Positions 14,536 through 22,435 of a DNA stretch of 64,000 nucleotides are shown piece by piece. Numbering within the stretch: position 1 is the first letter of the stretch; every line of letters begins with the position of its first letter. Source of the DNA: Clostridiales bacterium (GTDB lineage Bacteria; Bacillota; Clostridia; Oscillospirales; Oscillospiraceae); contig SFLH01000005.1 of the NCBI GenBank assembly GCA_004554585.1, positions 55,263 through 119,262 on the forward strand. The letters run 5' to 3'. The notes below the pieces were generated by a model. That model saw only the letters and a program-made list of their open reading frames with translations, was not told the origin of the DNA and did not search any database. The translations under genes were made by a program, and so were the position numbers.

Positions 14536-15141
14536 TCACGGTTTTTCCTGGTGCAGCTGGAACAGGCGCTTGGCAAAGCCCGTCAGGTCTCTGGCGCTCT
14601 CGTGGCGCAGGAACTTGGGGTTCAAGTCCCCCAGGCGCACCCGGTCCAAGTTGTCTGCGTCCTTGAGCAGACGGGTCAGCTCCAGGGCGTGGGGGTAGTC
14701 CTTGGGCTGGAAGGAGGCCACCACAGGCTCCATGTCCCGGTCGGGCCGGGAGTGAGCGGTGACCGCCGCCTTCAGCTCCACCAAATTCTCCCCCTCCTGG
14801 CCGGTGAGCTCCGCCAGGCGCAGGGCCGACCGGGCCCCGTGGTAGATGTCAAAGCCGTCAAAGGTCCGGCCCACATCGTGGTAGCTGGCCGCCCGGAAGA
14901 GCTGGCGCAGATCCTCCTCCCCCAGGGCCTCCCGCCAGCCGATGAGAGCCGACAGGAGCAGGACCCGGTGGATGTGGCCCGGGCCGTGGACCCAGCTCTG
15001 GAAGAGGGCCCCCTCATCGATGGTCTCATAGGCCTCCAGCAGCAGGGGATAGTGCTGCCAGGCCTTCAGGCCCCGGATGAGCTCTTGGTCCTGCTGCCAC
15101 CTGCCCTGGTTCAGCAGGAATACAATGCGGTTGTCTTTCAC
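14536..15141 (-). CDS. HD-domain phosphohydrolase-like protein
   Basis: A 201-residue protein with an HD metal-dependent phosphohydrolase core: His residues in SWVHGPGHIHRVLLLSALI, the HD pair in RAASYHDVGRTFDGFD, a later His in VTAHSRPDRD and the last Asp in LLKDADNLDRVRLGD. The start is GTG 15141, with AAAGGGGG nine bases upstream. Family members hydrolyse nucleotides or phosphates; the substrate is unknown. It follows the sigma region 4-like gene by 34 bases and may share its transcript. Confidence 0.8.
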   Translation of the reverse strand: MKDNRIVFLLNQGRWQQDQELIRGLKAWQHYPLLLEAYETIDEGALFQSWVHGPGHIHRVLLLSALIGWREALGEEDLRQLFRAASYHDVGRTFDGFDIYHGARSALRLAELTGQEGENLVELKAAVTAHSRPDRDMEPVVASFQPKDYPHALELTRLLKDADNLDRVRLGDLNPKFLRHESARDLTGFAKRLFQLHQEKP

Positions 15142-15175
15142 GTTTCGCGCCCCCTTTGCTTTGGTGCTTTCTGTA

Positions 15176-15550
15176 TTATCTTCCCCAGCAGCGCCGCTTG
15201 TCAATGGTCCGGCGGAAATTTTCTTCGCTGTCCTCCCCCAGGGTGTCCCGCAGCAGGGCGGCGGCGCCATAGCGCAGGCACCGCCGCAGCCGGGCCTCGC
15301 CCCGCTTGAGGGTGCGGGAGACGGTACTCCGGTCCACCCCCAGCTGGGTGCCGATCTCCTCCATGGTCAGCCCCTCCTCATAATATAGGAAAAGGACCTG
15401 GCGCTGGCGCTGGGTGACCTCTTCCCGCAGGGCCTGGGCGAGCTGGGTACACAGCTGGTGGACCTGCTGGGTGTTGTCCCGGGCCATCAGGCGGCTGTAG
15501 ACCGCCAGGTCCGCCCCCTGCCGCCAGCGTTTATAATGTGTAGTGGCCAT
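15176..15550 (-). CDS. Sigma-70 region 4-like HTH protein
   Basis: A 124-residue protein with only a sigma region 4-type helix-turn-helix: REEVTQRQRQVLFLYYEEGL, then TMEEIGTQLGVDRSTVSRTL. Regions 2 and 3 are absent, so it cannot act as an ordinary sigma factor; such single-domain proteins act as phage late regulators or partial sigma factors. Basic C-terminus. Its start overlaps the end of the preceding Zn-ribbon gene by 20 bases, indicating coupled translation. Confidence 0.8.
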   Translation of the reverse strand: MATTHYKRWRQGADLAVYSRLMARDNTQQVHQLCTQLAQALREEVTQRQRQVLFLYYEEGLTMEEIGTQLGVDRSTVSRTLKRGEARLRRCLRYGAAALLRDTLGEDSEENFRRTIDKRRCWGR

Positions 15551-15944
15551 TGCGCCGGTACCCCCTGTCGTAGTAATGTTCCAGCAGAACCGCCTGGTCC
15601 CGGGCCTCCCGCCAGAGGGTCTCCAAAATCCCGATGCGGCCGCTCAGCGCGTCCTTCTCCCAGGCCTGCTCGCTCTTGGCCCGGGCCTCTTTGAGTTCGT
15701 TGATCCGTCCCCGCAGCACCTGGGCCTGGGCCCGGTACTCCTTGGACATCTCCTGCAAGGTCATGGCATTCTCCTCTCTTTCACGGACCCGCCGGCGGCA
15801 GGCAGGGCACAGCCCCTCCCGCGCCGGCGGGTCGTACCAATACTGCTCCTGCCCGCAGCCAGGGCATTCCTCCCGGGGGGCATCCTGTTGCTTGTCCCGA
15901 AAGGGCGCGCAGACGATCCCCCGGCCTTCCCTTCCTCTCCGCAA
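15531..15944 (-). CDS. Hypothetical zinc-ribbon/coiled-coil protein with TTG start
   Basis: A 137-residue protein. TTG 15944 is chosen because AAAAAGGAGG lies six bases before it. A shorter version from ATG 15764 is possible, but the two CxxC pairs (CPGCGQEQYWYDPPAREGLCPACRRR, shown here only as CPGC and CPAC at about residues 28-50) argue that the upstream part is translated and binds zinc. Residues 62-120 form a charged helix likely to be coiled coil. I do not recognise the family. It is coupled to the sigma region 4-like gene and lies next to divergent tRNA genes, which suggests a relic of a mobile element. Confidence 0.65.
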   Translation of the reverse strand: MRRGREGRGIVCAPFRDKQQDAPREECPGCGQEQYWYDPPAREGLCPACRRRVREREENAMTLQEMSKEYRAQAQVLRGRINELKEARAKSEQAWEKDALSGRIGILETLWREARDQAVLLEHYYDRGYRRNGHYTL

Positions 15945-15972
15945 AAAATTCCTCCTTTTTGAAAAAAAGGGC

Positions 15973-16001
15973 TTGACAAATTCCGCCTCTTCTGTTAGAC
16001 T
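15973..16001 (+). promoter_or_regulatory. Promoter of the tRNA-Thr/tRNA-Tyr unit
   Basis: TTGACA (15973-15978), 17-base spacer and TAGACT (15996-16001), 27 bases before tRNA-Thr. Confidence 0.75.
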
Positions 16002-16027
16002 AACCTTCGCTGCGGATGAGTACCCAC

Positions 16028-16103
16028 GCTGGTGTAGCTCAGTTGGTAGAGCAGCTGATTTGTAATCAGCAGGTCGGGGGTTCGAGTCCGTCCACCAGCT
16101 CCA
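16028..16103 (+). tRNA. tRNA-Thr (anticodon TGT)
   Basis: Acceptor stem GCTGGTG (16028-16034) pairs with CACCAGC (16093-16099). The D arm, an anticodon stem GCTGA/TCAGC with loop TTTGTAA (anticodon TGT) and the T arm GGTTCGAGTCC are all present. The CCA end is encoded. Confidence 0.96.
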
Positions 16104-16115
16104 AAAACTTGATAT

Positions 16116-16200
16116 GGAGGAGTTCCCGAGTGGCCAAAGGGGGCAGACTGTAAATCTGTTGTCGACGACTTCGATGGTTCGAATCCATCCTCCTCCACCA
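16116..16200 (+). tRNA. tRNA-Tyr (anticodon GTA)
   Basis: Acceptor stem GGAGGAG (16116-16122) with CTCCTCC (16090-16096 on the 3' side counted to 16196), anticodon loop CTGTAAA (GTA), and a long variable arm typical of bacterial tRNA-Tyr. CCA is encoded. It lies 12 bases after tRNA-Thr on the same transcript. Confidence 0.95.
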
Positions 16201-16234
16201 GAAAAAGTGATCGGTTTTTATCGATCACTTTTTC
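16201..16234 (+). terminator. Terminator of the tRNA unit
   Basis: Stem AAAAAGTGATCG / CGATCACTTTTT directly after tRNA-Tyr, with Ts at the end of the stem. Confidence 0.8.
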
Positions 16235-16270
16235 CATGGCCAAAATTTTCTGCCGGGAGTCTGATCCACT

Positions 16271-17400
16271 ATGCTCACTGTCACCAACGCCGCCAAGCAC
16301 TGCTTGGGCTTTTTCCGCCGGGAGGTCGTCCTGTCGGCGGCCATTCTGCTGGCGCTGCTCTCCTGCCTGGCCGTGCCCCCCAGCCTGCACTACGTCTCCT
16401 ACATCGACTGGGACACCCTGGCCCTGCTCTTCAGTCTCATGGCCGTCATGAAGGGCTTCCAGTCCGCCGGCCTGTTCGTCTACCTGGGCGACCGGCTGCT
16501 CAAGCGGGCGGGCACCACCCGGAAGATGCTCTTCGTGCTGGTCTTCCTGCCCTTTCTGTGCAGCATGGTCATCACCAACGACGTGGCCCTGATCACCTTC
16601 ATCCCCTTCGGCTTCACCGTCCTGCGCCTGGCCGGACAGGAGCGCCTGCTGGTGCCCCTGGTGGTGATGCAGACCGTGGCCGCCAACCTGGGCAGCATGC
16701 TCACCCCCATGGGCAACCCCCAGAACCTCTACCTGTACACCAAGTCGGGCATGGGCTTTTGGGAGCTGTGCGGGCTCATGCTCCCCTACATCCTCATCTC
16801 CGCGGTGTGCCTGACGGGGCTGATCCTGACGCGCAAGTCCGTGCCCACCACCGAGCCCGCCCTGGCCGCCCAGCTGGGGGACCCCAAGCGCCTGATCTCC
16901 TGCGCCCTGGGCTTTGTGGTCTGTCTGCTGGGCCTGTTCCAGCTCATCTCCCCCCTGATCATCGCCGGGGCCGTGGCCGCCTTCCTGCTGCTGGCCGACC
17001 GGCAGCTGCTGGCAGGCATCGACTACTCCCTGCTGGCCACCTTCCTGGCCTTTTTCGTCTTCATCGGCAATCTGGGGTGCATCGAGACTTGCAGACCCTC
17101 TTCGTCTCCCTGCTCTCCGGCCACGTGGAACTGGTGGCGGTGCTGGCCAGCCAGCTGATCAGCAACGTGCCCGCCGCCCTGCTCCTGTCCGGCTTCACCT
17201 GCCAGTGGTCCGACCTGATCGTGGGGTGCAACCTGGGGGGACTGGGCACCCTCATCGCCTCCATGGCCAGCCTCATCTCCTATAAGTTCCTGGTGCGGGA
17301 ATACCCCGCCCAGCGCAAGAAGTACTTCGCCTGGTTCACCCTGTGCAACGTGGGGCTGCTGGGCATCCTTCTGACCGCCAATTCCTTCCTGGCCGCCTGA
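16271..17400 (+). pseudogene. SLC13/ArsB-like anion permease, frameshifted
   Basis: A membrane permease of the ion transporter superfamily (citrate/arsenite/Na+:sulfate type), with about ten hydrophobic segments. Residues 1-~275 are read from ATG 16271 (VVLSAAILLALLSCLAVPPS, VFLPFLCSMVITNDVALITF, GSMLTPMGNPQNLYLY). Near 17085-17095 the frame breaks. The rest (TLFVSLLSGHVELVAVLAS, SNVPAALLLSGFTCQWSDLI, ending at TGA 17398-17400) continues in the next frame as though one base were missing. Together the parts give a full ~376-residue family length. No slippery heptamer is seen at the junction, so it is a recent mutation or a sequencing error rather than programmed frameshifting. Substrate unknown. 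Confidence 0.8.
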
Positions 17401-17417
17401 CTCCGCCGCCAGGTTCA

Positions 17418-17455
17418 AGAGAGCTCCGGGCACTGCGCCCGAAGCTCTCTTTTTT
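17418..17455 (+). terminator. Terminator after the permease gene
   Basis: Stem AGAGAGCTCCGGGC, loop ACTGC, arm GCCCGAAGCTCTCT and TTTTTT. Confidence 0.85.
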
Positions 17456-17608
17456 CATCTGCCCCGCCTTTTCCGAACACACGTTCTACTTTAGAGGGTA
17501 GCATACCCCGCGCCGTCCGTCAACTGCTCCCCTCTTCCAGTCCTGGCTATCGTTCCCTCTTTCTGGACAAATTCTTTTCTTTGAAAAAATTCTTCCGAAA
17601 GATTCCCA

Positions 17609-17637
17609 TTGATTTTTTCGCCGCCCTTTGCGATAAT
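17609..17637 (+). promoter_or_regulatory. Promoter of the cytidylate-kinase-like gene
   Basis: TTGATT (17609-17614), 17-base spacer and GATAAT (17632-17637). The promoter core falls inside a longer open frame, which supports the later start at 17674. Confidence 0.6.
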
Positions 17638-17673
17638 GAAACCAAGAAAAGGAACCAGAAGGAGAGACGTGTC

Positions 17674-18291
17674 ATGAAGCAGCTGATCATCGCCCTGGGC
17701 CGCCAGGTGGGCAGCGGGGGCCACAGGATCGGGGGAATCCTGGCCCAGCGTTTTGACCTTCCCCTCTACGACAGAAACCTGCTGGCGGAGATCGCCGCCC
17801 AGCGCCAGCTGGACCCGGAAGCCCTGCGCCAGTATGAGGAGTCCCCCAAGAGCCGCTTCCTCTCCCGGACCATCCGAGGGCTGAACAACTCCGCCCAGGC
17901 GGGCCTGGCCGAGCTTCAGTTCCGCTTTTTGGAGGAAAAGGCCGCCGAGGGAGAGTCCTTCCTCGTCATGGGCCGGTGCGCCGAGTACATCCTGCGGGAC
18001 CACCCTGGACTCATCTCCCTCTTCGTCTGCCGGGACTTGAAGGACCGGGTGGCCGTCATTCGCCACACCTACGGCCTGTCTGAGGCCGAGGCCCTGGACT
18101 TCATCCGCAAGGGGGACAAGCGCCGGGCCGCCTACCACAGCGAGCACTGCCCCACCGTCTGGGGCCACAGCGAGTCCTATGACTTGACCATCAACACCTC
18201 CCGCCTGGGGCTGGAGGGCACCGCCGACTTCCTGGAGGAATACATCCACCGGCGGATTGCCGATGACCCCACCCGGACACTGCAACTGTAA
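17674..18291 (+). CDS. Cytidylate kinase-like family protein
   Basis: A 205-residue protein of the AAA-type cytidylate kinase-like family, common in Firmicutes as a second copy beside true Cmk. ATG 17674 follows AAGGAGAG. The P-loop is seen as GRQVGSGGHRIG (residues 8-19), followed by a helix (ILAQRFDLPLYDRNLLAEIA) and a nucleotide-site motif VMGRCAEYILRDHPGLISLF with CRDLKDRVAVI. A kinase for a nucleotide or related small molecule is likely; the true substrate is unknown. Monocistronic. Confidence 0.82.
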   Translation: MKQLIIALGRQVGSGGHRIGGILAQRFDLPLYDRNLLAEIAAQRQLDPEALRQYEESPKSRFLSRTIRGLNNSAQAGLAELQFRFLEEKAAEGESFLVMGRCAEYILRDHPGLISLFVCRDLKDRVAVIRHTYGLSEAEALDFIRKGDKRRAAYHSEHCPTVWGHSESYDLTINTSRLGLEGTADFLEEYIHRRIADDPTRTLQL

Positions 18292-18333
18292 CAACGCGCG
18301 TCCCCTTGGGGACAGCGCCGTCCCTGTATCCTT

Positions 18334-18375
18334 CCCAAGGAAAAAGGCCGCCTTTCGGCGGCCTTTTTCCTTGGG
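18334..18375. terminator. Long hairpin terminator after the cytidylate-kinase-like gene
   Basis: Perfect 19-bp stem (18334-18352 with 18357-18375, arms beginning CCCAAGGAAAAAGG) and TGTTTTCTTTTTT on the plus strand. Confidence 0.85.
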
Positions 18376-18440
18376 ATTGTTTTCTTTTTTGGGGGGCGCT
18401 GACGGCCTGGGCCGAGTCTGTCCCCCGGCCCGCCCGGTGC

Positions 18441-18484
18441 AAAAAACAGGACGCCTCCCAGCCGCGGCGGCGGGGGCGTCCTGT
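18441..18484 (-). terminator. Terminator of the aro operon
   Basis: Minus-strand arms ACAGGACGCC and GGCGTCCTGT around a GC-rich loop, followed by TTTTTT, 14 bases after the aroQ stop. Confidence 0.85.
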
Positions 18485-18497
18485 CTCGCTTTCTCGT

Positions 18498-18935
18498 TTA
18501 GTGTGTCTGAAGGTACTCCTTCAGGTAGAGCAGGGCCTGGCGGTAACCCTCCAGGCCAAGGCCCATGTAGGTCTTCACGCAGGCCATGCCCGCGTAGGAA
18601 ATCTGGCGGAAGTCCTCCCGCTGGGACACGTCGGAGATGTGGACCTCCACCGCCGGCAGGGCCACCGCCTTCAGGGCGTCCAGGATGGCCACGCTGGTGT
18701 GGGTGTAGGCGGCGGGGTTGATGACGATGCCGTCAAACTTCCCCAGGGCCTCCTGGATCTTGTCCACAATGGCCCCCTCGTGGTTGGACTGAAAGACCTC
18801 CACGTCCATGCCCGCCTGCCGGCAGGTCTCCTCCACCAGGGACACCAGGGCGGCGTAGTCCTGTCTGCCATAGAGGTCGGGCTCCCGGATGCCCAGCAGG
18901 TTCAGGTTGGGGCCATTAATCACTAAAATGTTCAT
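18498..18935 (-). CDS. aroQ: 3-dehydroquinate dehydratase, type II
   Basis: Third shikimate step: 3-dehydroquinate to 3-dehydroshikimate. 145 residues, the length of the dodecameric type II enzymes. Signatures: NGPNLNLLGIREPDLYG with the catalytic Tyr and Arg, FQSNHEGAIVDKIQEA, INPAAYTHTSVAILDAL, and VEVHISDVSQREDFR with the catalytic His. Last gene of the operon; it overlaps the aroE-aroK gene by 20 bases. Confidence 0.97.
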   Translation of the reverse strand: MNILVINGPNLNLLGIREPDLYGRQDYAALVSLVEETCRQAGMDVEVFQSNHEGAIVDKIQEALGKFDGIVINPAAYTHTSVAILDALKAVALPAVEVHISDVSQREDFRQISYAGMACVKTYMGLGLEGYRQALLYLKEYLQTH

Positions 18936-20148
18936 AGGCTTCCTCCACGCGCTTGGCCACGGCTTCCACGGTGCTGTCGTTTTCCACGATGATGTCCGCG
19001 AAGCGCCGGTACATGGGCAGGCGGATGGTGTACATGTCCTGGAGGTTCCCCCGCAGGGAGAGGGGCCGGCCCTTCTTGGGCAGCTTGGACAGCTCCCGCT
19101 CCAGGAAGACGATGGTCCCGTTCTGGTGCAGGTGGGGGTAGTTCTCCGGCCGGGTGACGCAGCCGCCGCCGGTGGCGATGACCAGGCCGGAGGCCTTGCC
19201 CAGCTCCTTGAGCATGGCGGTCTCCTGGGCCCGGAAGGCAGCCTCCCCGTGGTGGGTGATGTATTCCCCGGCGGGCATGCCCAGGACCTTTTCCAGCTCC
19301 TGGTCGCAGTCCACGAAGGGGCGGTCCAGCATCTCGGCCAGGGCCCGGCCCACGGTGCTCTTGCCGCAGCCGGGCATGCCCACCAGGACCCGGTTCTCCT
19401 TCCGGTGGCGCAGGGCCAGGTAGGCCTCCTTGGAGCGGATGGCGGGGATGACCTCCCCGGTAAAGATCTGGCTGGCGCACCGGGCCTGCTCGGCCAGCAT
19501 GTACAGGCCGCCCATGCAGGGGATCTCCAGGGCCTCGGCCTGCTGGAGCAGGGCAGTGCGGGCGGGGTTGTAGATCAGGTCCAGCACCCCCTGGCACTGG
19601 GGGAACTGGCGCAGATCCACCGGTGAGGCGGCGGTGTTGGGATACATGCCCACGGGGGTGGTGTTGACGATGACGGCGGCGTCCTTGTGCTTGTCCAGGT
19701 TGGTGTAGTTGTCCGGGCCGGAGCGGGAGATCACCACGATCTCCCCTGCCCCCAGCTTCCGCAGGACATACTGCACCGCCAGGCTGGCCCCGCCGGAGCC
19801 CAGCACCAGGCACTTGCGGCCCAGGACCCGGACCCGGCTCTTCCAGACCATGCCTTCAAAGCCCGCTGCGTCAGTGTTGTCTCCCAAGAGAGAGCCGTCG
19901 AGCTGCTTGACCACCGTGTTCACGCTGCCGATGGCCGCGGCAGCCTCGGTGAGATCGTCGCAGATGGCCAGCATGGTGGTCTTATAGGGGATGGTCACGT
20001 TCAGGCCCTGGAAGTCCCCCACCCGGAGGAAATCCCCCAGCTGGTCTGGGGGGACCTCAAAGAGCTCGTAGTCGTAGTCGCCGAAAAAAGCATGCAGTTC
20101 CGGGGAATAGCTGTGCCCCAGTTTTTCTCCCAACAGTCCGCAGCGCAT
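18916..20148 (-). CDS. aroEK: Fused shikimate dehydrogenase / shikimate kinase
   Basis: A single 410-residue protein carrying two pathway steps. Residues 1-~248 are shikimate dehydrogenase: GEKLGHSYSPELHAFF, catalytic Lys56 in NVTIPYK, Asp92 in GDNTDAAG, and an NADP loop LGSGGASLAVQYVL at 116. Residues ~252-410 are shikimate kinase: P-loop GMPGCGKST (257-265), DCDQELEKVLGM, and TGGGCVTRPEN. The fusion joins consecutive reactions (dehydroshikimate to shikimate to shikimate 3-phosphate). Its ATG shares one base with the pheA stop (TGATG). No frameshift separates the two parts, so this is a true fusion. Confidence 0.96.
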   Translation of the reverse strand: MRCGLLGEKLGHSYSPELHAFFGDYDYELFEVPPDQLGDFLRVGDFQGLNVTIPYKTTMLAICDDLTEAAAAIGSVNTVVKQLDGSLLGDNTDAAGFEGMVWKSRVRVLGRKCLVLGSGGASLAVQYVLRKLGAGEIVVISRSGPDNYTNLDKHKDAAVIVNTTPVGMYPNTAASPVDLRQFPQCQGVLDLIYNPARTALLQQAEALEIPCMGGLYMLAEQARCASQIFTGEVIPAIRSKEAYLALRHRKENRVLVGMPGCGKSTVGRALAEMLDRPFVDCDQELEKVLGMPAGEYITHHGEAAFRAQETAMLKELGKASGLVIATGGGCVTRPENYPHLHQNGTIVFLERELSKLPKKGRPLSLRGNLQDMYTIRLPMYRRFADIIVENDSTVEAVAKRVEEAYEHFSD

Positions 20149-21296
20149 CAGATCACCTCACTATAGCTTCCCAGGTATTGGAATTCCTCGCAGACGGCGG
20201 ACAGGTCGTCCACCATGCGGATGAACTCGTCGGAGTAGACCGAAGTCTCCAGGTCGAAGTAGAACATGAACTCGAACTCCCGGTCGGGCAGGGGGCGGCT
20301 CTCCAGCTTGATCAGGTTCAAGCCCAGGGTGTAGAACCGGGCCAGGATCTGGTACAAGGAGCCCGGCCGGTGGGGCAGGACCACCATGAGGGAGGTCTTG
20401 TCCGCCCCGGGGTAGATCTCCAGCTTTTTGGAGATGCAGATGAACCGGGTGTAGTTGTTGCTCCGGTCCTGGATGTCCGCGGCCAGCCGCTCCAGGCCGT
20501 ACAGGGCGATGCAGCTGTGGGAGGCGATGGCCGCCACGTCGGTGCGGTCGGACTGGGCCACGGCGGCGGCGGCAGCGGCGGTGTTCTCGCAGGGGGTCAC
20601 TTTCACGTCCTTGCCCAGCTTTTCCAGGTAGGCCGCGCACTGGCTGATGGCCTGGGGATGGGAGAAGATCTCCTTGATGTCGGCCAGCTTGGTGCCCTTT
20701 TTGGCCACCAGGTTGTGGTCGATCTTCAGCCGGGTGGAGCGGACGATCTTGAAGCTGCTGTGGTGGAGCATCAGGTCATAGATCTGCTTGACCGAGCCGG
20801 CGGTGCTGTTTTCCAGGGGGAGCACGCCGTAGTCGCAGAAGCCGTTCTCGATGGCGGAGAAGACGCTCTCGAAGGAGCCGAAGTACATCACCTGGGGGTG
20901 CTTGAAGAGCTTCTCACAGGCCAGCTGGGAGTAGGCGCCCTCCACCCCCTGGCAGGCCACGGTGGCGGAGGGGGGGAAGAGGTTGGGGGTGTGCTCTATG
21001 GCCGCCTGAATCTCCTGGCGCAGGGCGGAGGGCTGGGGATTCATGGCGTTCTGGTAGCCCCGGCTGATCTCAAAGAGCATGGACCAGAGGGCGTAGCCGT
21101 ACTGCTCCAGCTCCGGGGGAAGCTTGGCGGCGATGTCGGCCAGCTTTTCCCGCTCCCGGGCGGGATCCAGGGTGGGCAGGCCTTGCTCCTTCTTGGCCTG
21201 GCTGACCCGGGCCACCACGTCCATGCGCTGGGCAAAGGCCTGGACCAAGGTGTCGTCGATGGCGTCGATCTCTTCTCTCAGTTCTTCTAAATTCAT
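20148..21296 (-). CDS. pheA: Bifunctional chorismate mutase / prephenate dehydratase (P-protein)
   Basis: Converts chorismate through prephenate to phenylpyruvate. The 382-residue protein has an N-terminal AroQ-type mutase (MNLEELREEIDAIDDTLVQA to ~90). The prephenate dehydratase domain follows (VACQGVEGAYSQLACEKLF; YGVLPLENSTAGSVKQIYDL; a NYTRFICIS-type motif). The C-terminal ACT domain (TSLMVVLPHRPGSLYQILAR, ESRPLP) suggests feedback inhibition by phenylalanine. Its start overlaps the aroC stop by four bases. Confidence 0.97.
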   Translation of the reverse strand: MNLEELREEIDAIDDTLVQAFAQRMDVVARVSQAKKEQGLPTLDPAREREKLADIAAKLPPELEQYGYALWSMLFEISRGYQNAMNPQPSALRQEIQAAIEHTPNLFPPSATVACQGVEGAYSQLACEKLFKHPQVMYFGSFESVFSAIENGFCDYGVLPLENSTAGSVKQIYDLMLHHSSFKIVRSTRLKIDHNLVAKKGTKLADIKEIFSHPQAISQCAAYLEKLGKDVKVTPCENTAAAAAAVAQSDRTDVAAIASHSCIALYGLERLAADIQDRSNNYTRFICISKKLEIYPGADKTSLMVVLPHRPGSLYQILARFYTLGLNLIKLESRPLPDREFEFMFYFDLETSVYSDEFIRMVDDLSAVCEEFQYLGSYSEVI

Positions 21297-22393
21297 GGTT
21301 GTCTGCTCCTTTCCTGCTGCTCCAGCAGCGCGTCATAGACGGCAATGGCCGCCGCCGCCTCCACACAGGGCACCGCCCGAGGGACGATGCAGGGGTCGTG
21401 GCGGCCATGGATTTCCAATATGGTGTTCTCCCCCCGGGACAAGCTCACGCTCTTCTGGGGGCGGGCGATGGAGGGGGTGGGCTTTACCGCCACCCGGAAC
21501 ACCAGGGGCATGCCGTTGGTGATGCCCCCCAGGATGCCGCCGGCGTGGTTGGTGCGGGTTTTCACCTGGCTGCCGTCCATGTAAAAAGCGTCGTTGTTCT
21601 CGCTGCCCCGCAGGGCGGCGGCGGCAAAGCCCGCGCCGAAGTCCACCCCTTTCACGGCGGGGATAGCAAAGACCAGCCGGGCGATGCGGTTCTCCATACC
21701 GTCCAGCATGGGGTCTCCCAGGCCGGCGGGCAGGCCCAGGACGGCGCACTGGATGACGCCTCCCAGGGAGTCCAGCTCCCCCTTGGCCACCTCGATGGCC
21801 CGCTGCATGGCCAGGCCCGCCTGGTCGTCCAGAACGGGGAAGGGTTTGCGCCCCGGGGCCAGCAGGTCCTCCTGGGTCAGGTCCACCGGGTCATAGGCCC
21901 GGTCGGCGATGGTCCCCACGGCGGCGATGTGGGCCCCCACATAGATCCCCTGCCGGGCCAGGATCTGCTTGCAGATCCCCCCGGCGATGCACAGGGGGGC
22001 GGTGAGCCGGCCGGAGAAGTGGCCGCCCCCCGCCACGTCCTGAAAGCCCCCGTACTTCACCTGGGCGGTGTAGTCGGCGTGGCCGGGGCGGGGCACGTCC
22101 CGCAGGTTTTCGTAGTCCTTGGACCGGGTGTTGGTGTTGCGGATGACCGCAGCCAGGGGGGCGCCGCAGGTGCGCCCTTTGTCCAGGCCCGCCAAAATTT
22201 CTGGCCGGTCGGCCTCCTTCCGGGTGGTGGACCAGGACCCGGTCCCCGGGGCCCGGCGGTTGAGAAAGGCCTGCAGCTCCTCCAGGTCCACTTCCTCCCC
22301 GGCGGGCAGGCCGTCTACCGTCACCCCAATGGCCGGGGCGTGGGACTGGCCGAAGATGGAAACGGTCAGATGACCGTGGTAAATACTGCTCAT
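21293..22393 (-). CDS. aroC: Chorismate synthase
   Basis: Last common step, EPSP to chorismate, using reduced FMN. 366 residues. Signatures: FGQSHAPAIGVTVDGLPAG, a GTGSWSTTRKEADRPE loop, RPGHADYTAQVKYG with DVAGGGHFSGRLTAPL, and late SQVKTRTNHAGGILGGITNG and GRHDPCIVPRAVP. It needs an external flavin reductase in some organisms. Located 42 bases after aroA. Confidence 0.97.
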   Translation of the reverse strand: MSSIYHGHLTVSIFGQSHAPAIGVTVDGLPAGEEVDLEELQAFLNRRAPGTGSWSTTRKEADRPEILAGLDKGRTCGAPLAAVIRNTNTRSKDYENLRDVPRPGHADYTAQVKYGGFQDVAGGGHFSGRLTAPLCIAGGICKQILARQGIYVGAHIAAVGTIADRAYDPVDLTQEDLLAPGRKPFPVLDDQAGLAMQRAIEVAKGELDSLGGVIQCAVLGLPAGLGDPMLDGMENRIARLVFAIPAVKGVDFGAGFAAAALRGSENNDAFYMDGSQVKTRTNHAGGILGGITNGMPLVFRVAVKPTPSIARPQKSVSLSRGENTILEIHGRHDPCIVPRAVPCVEAAAAIAVYDALLEQQERSRQP

Positions 22394-22435
22394 ATCACTA
22401 CAATGTCCTCATTATGAAATATCCCCGGCCTTCCG

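Noticed and set aside
14219..14539. 106-residue minus-strand ORF upstream of panG
   Set aside because: It crosses the HD-gene terminator and the pan promoter, and its product has no family features.
16001..16240. Integration (att) site at the tRNA genes
   Set aside because: No direct repeat of a tRNA 3' end and no integrase found in the window.
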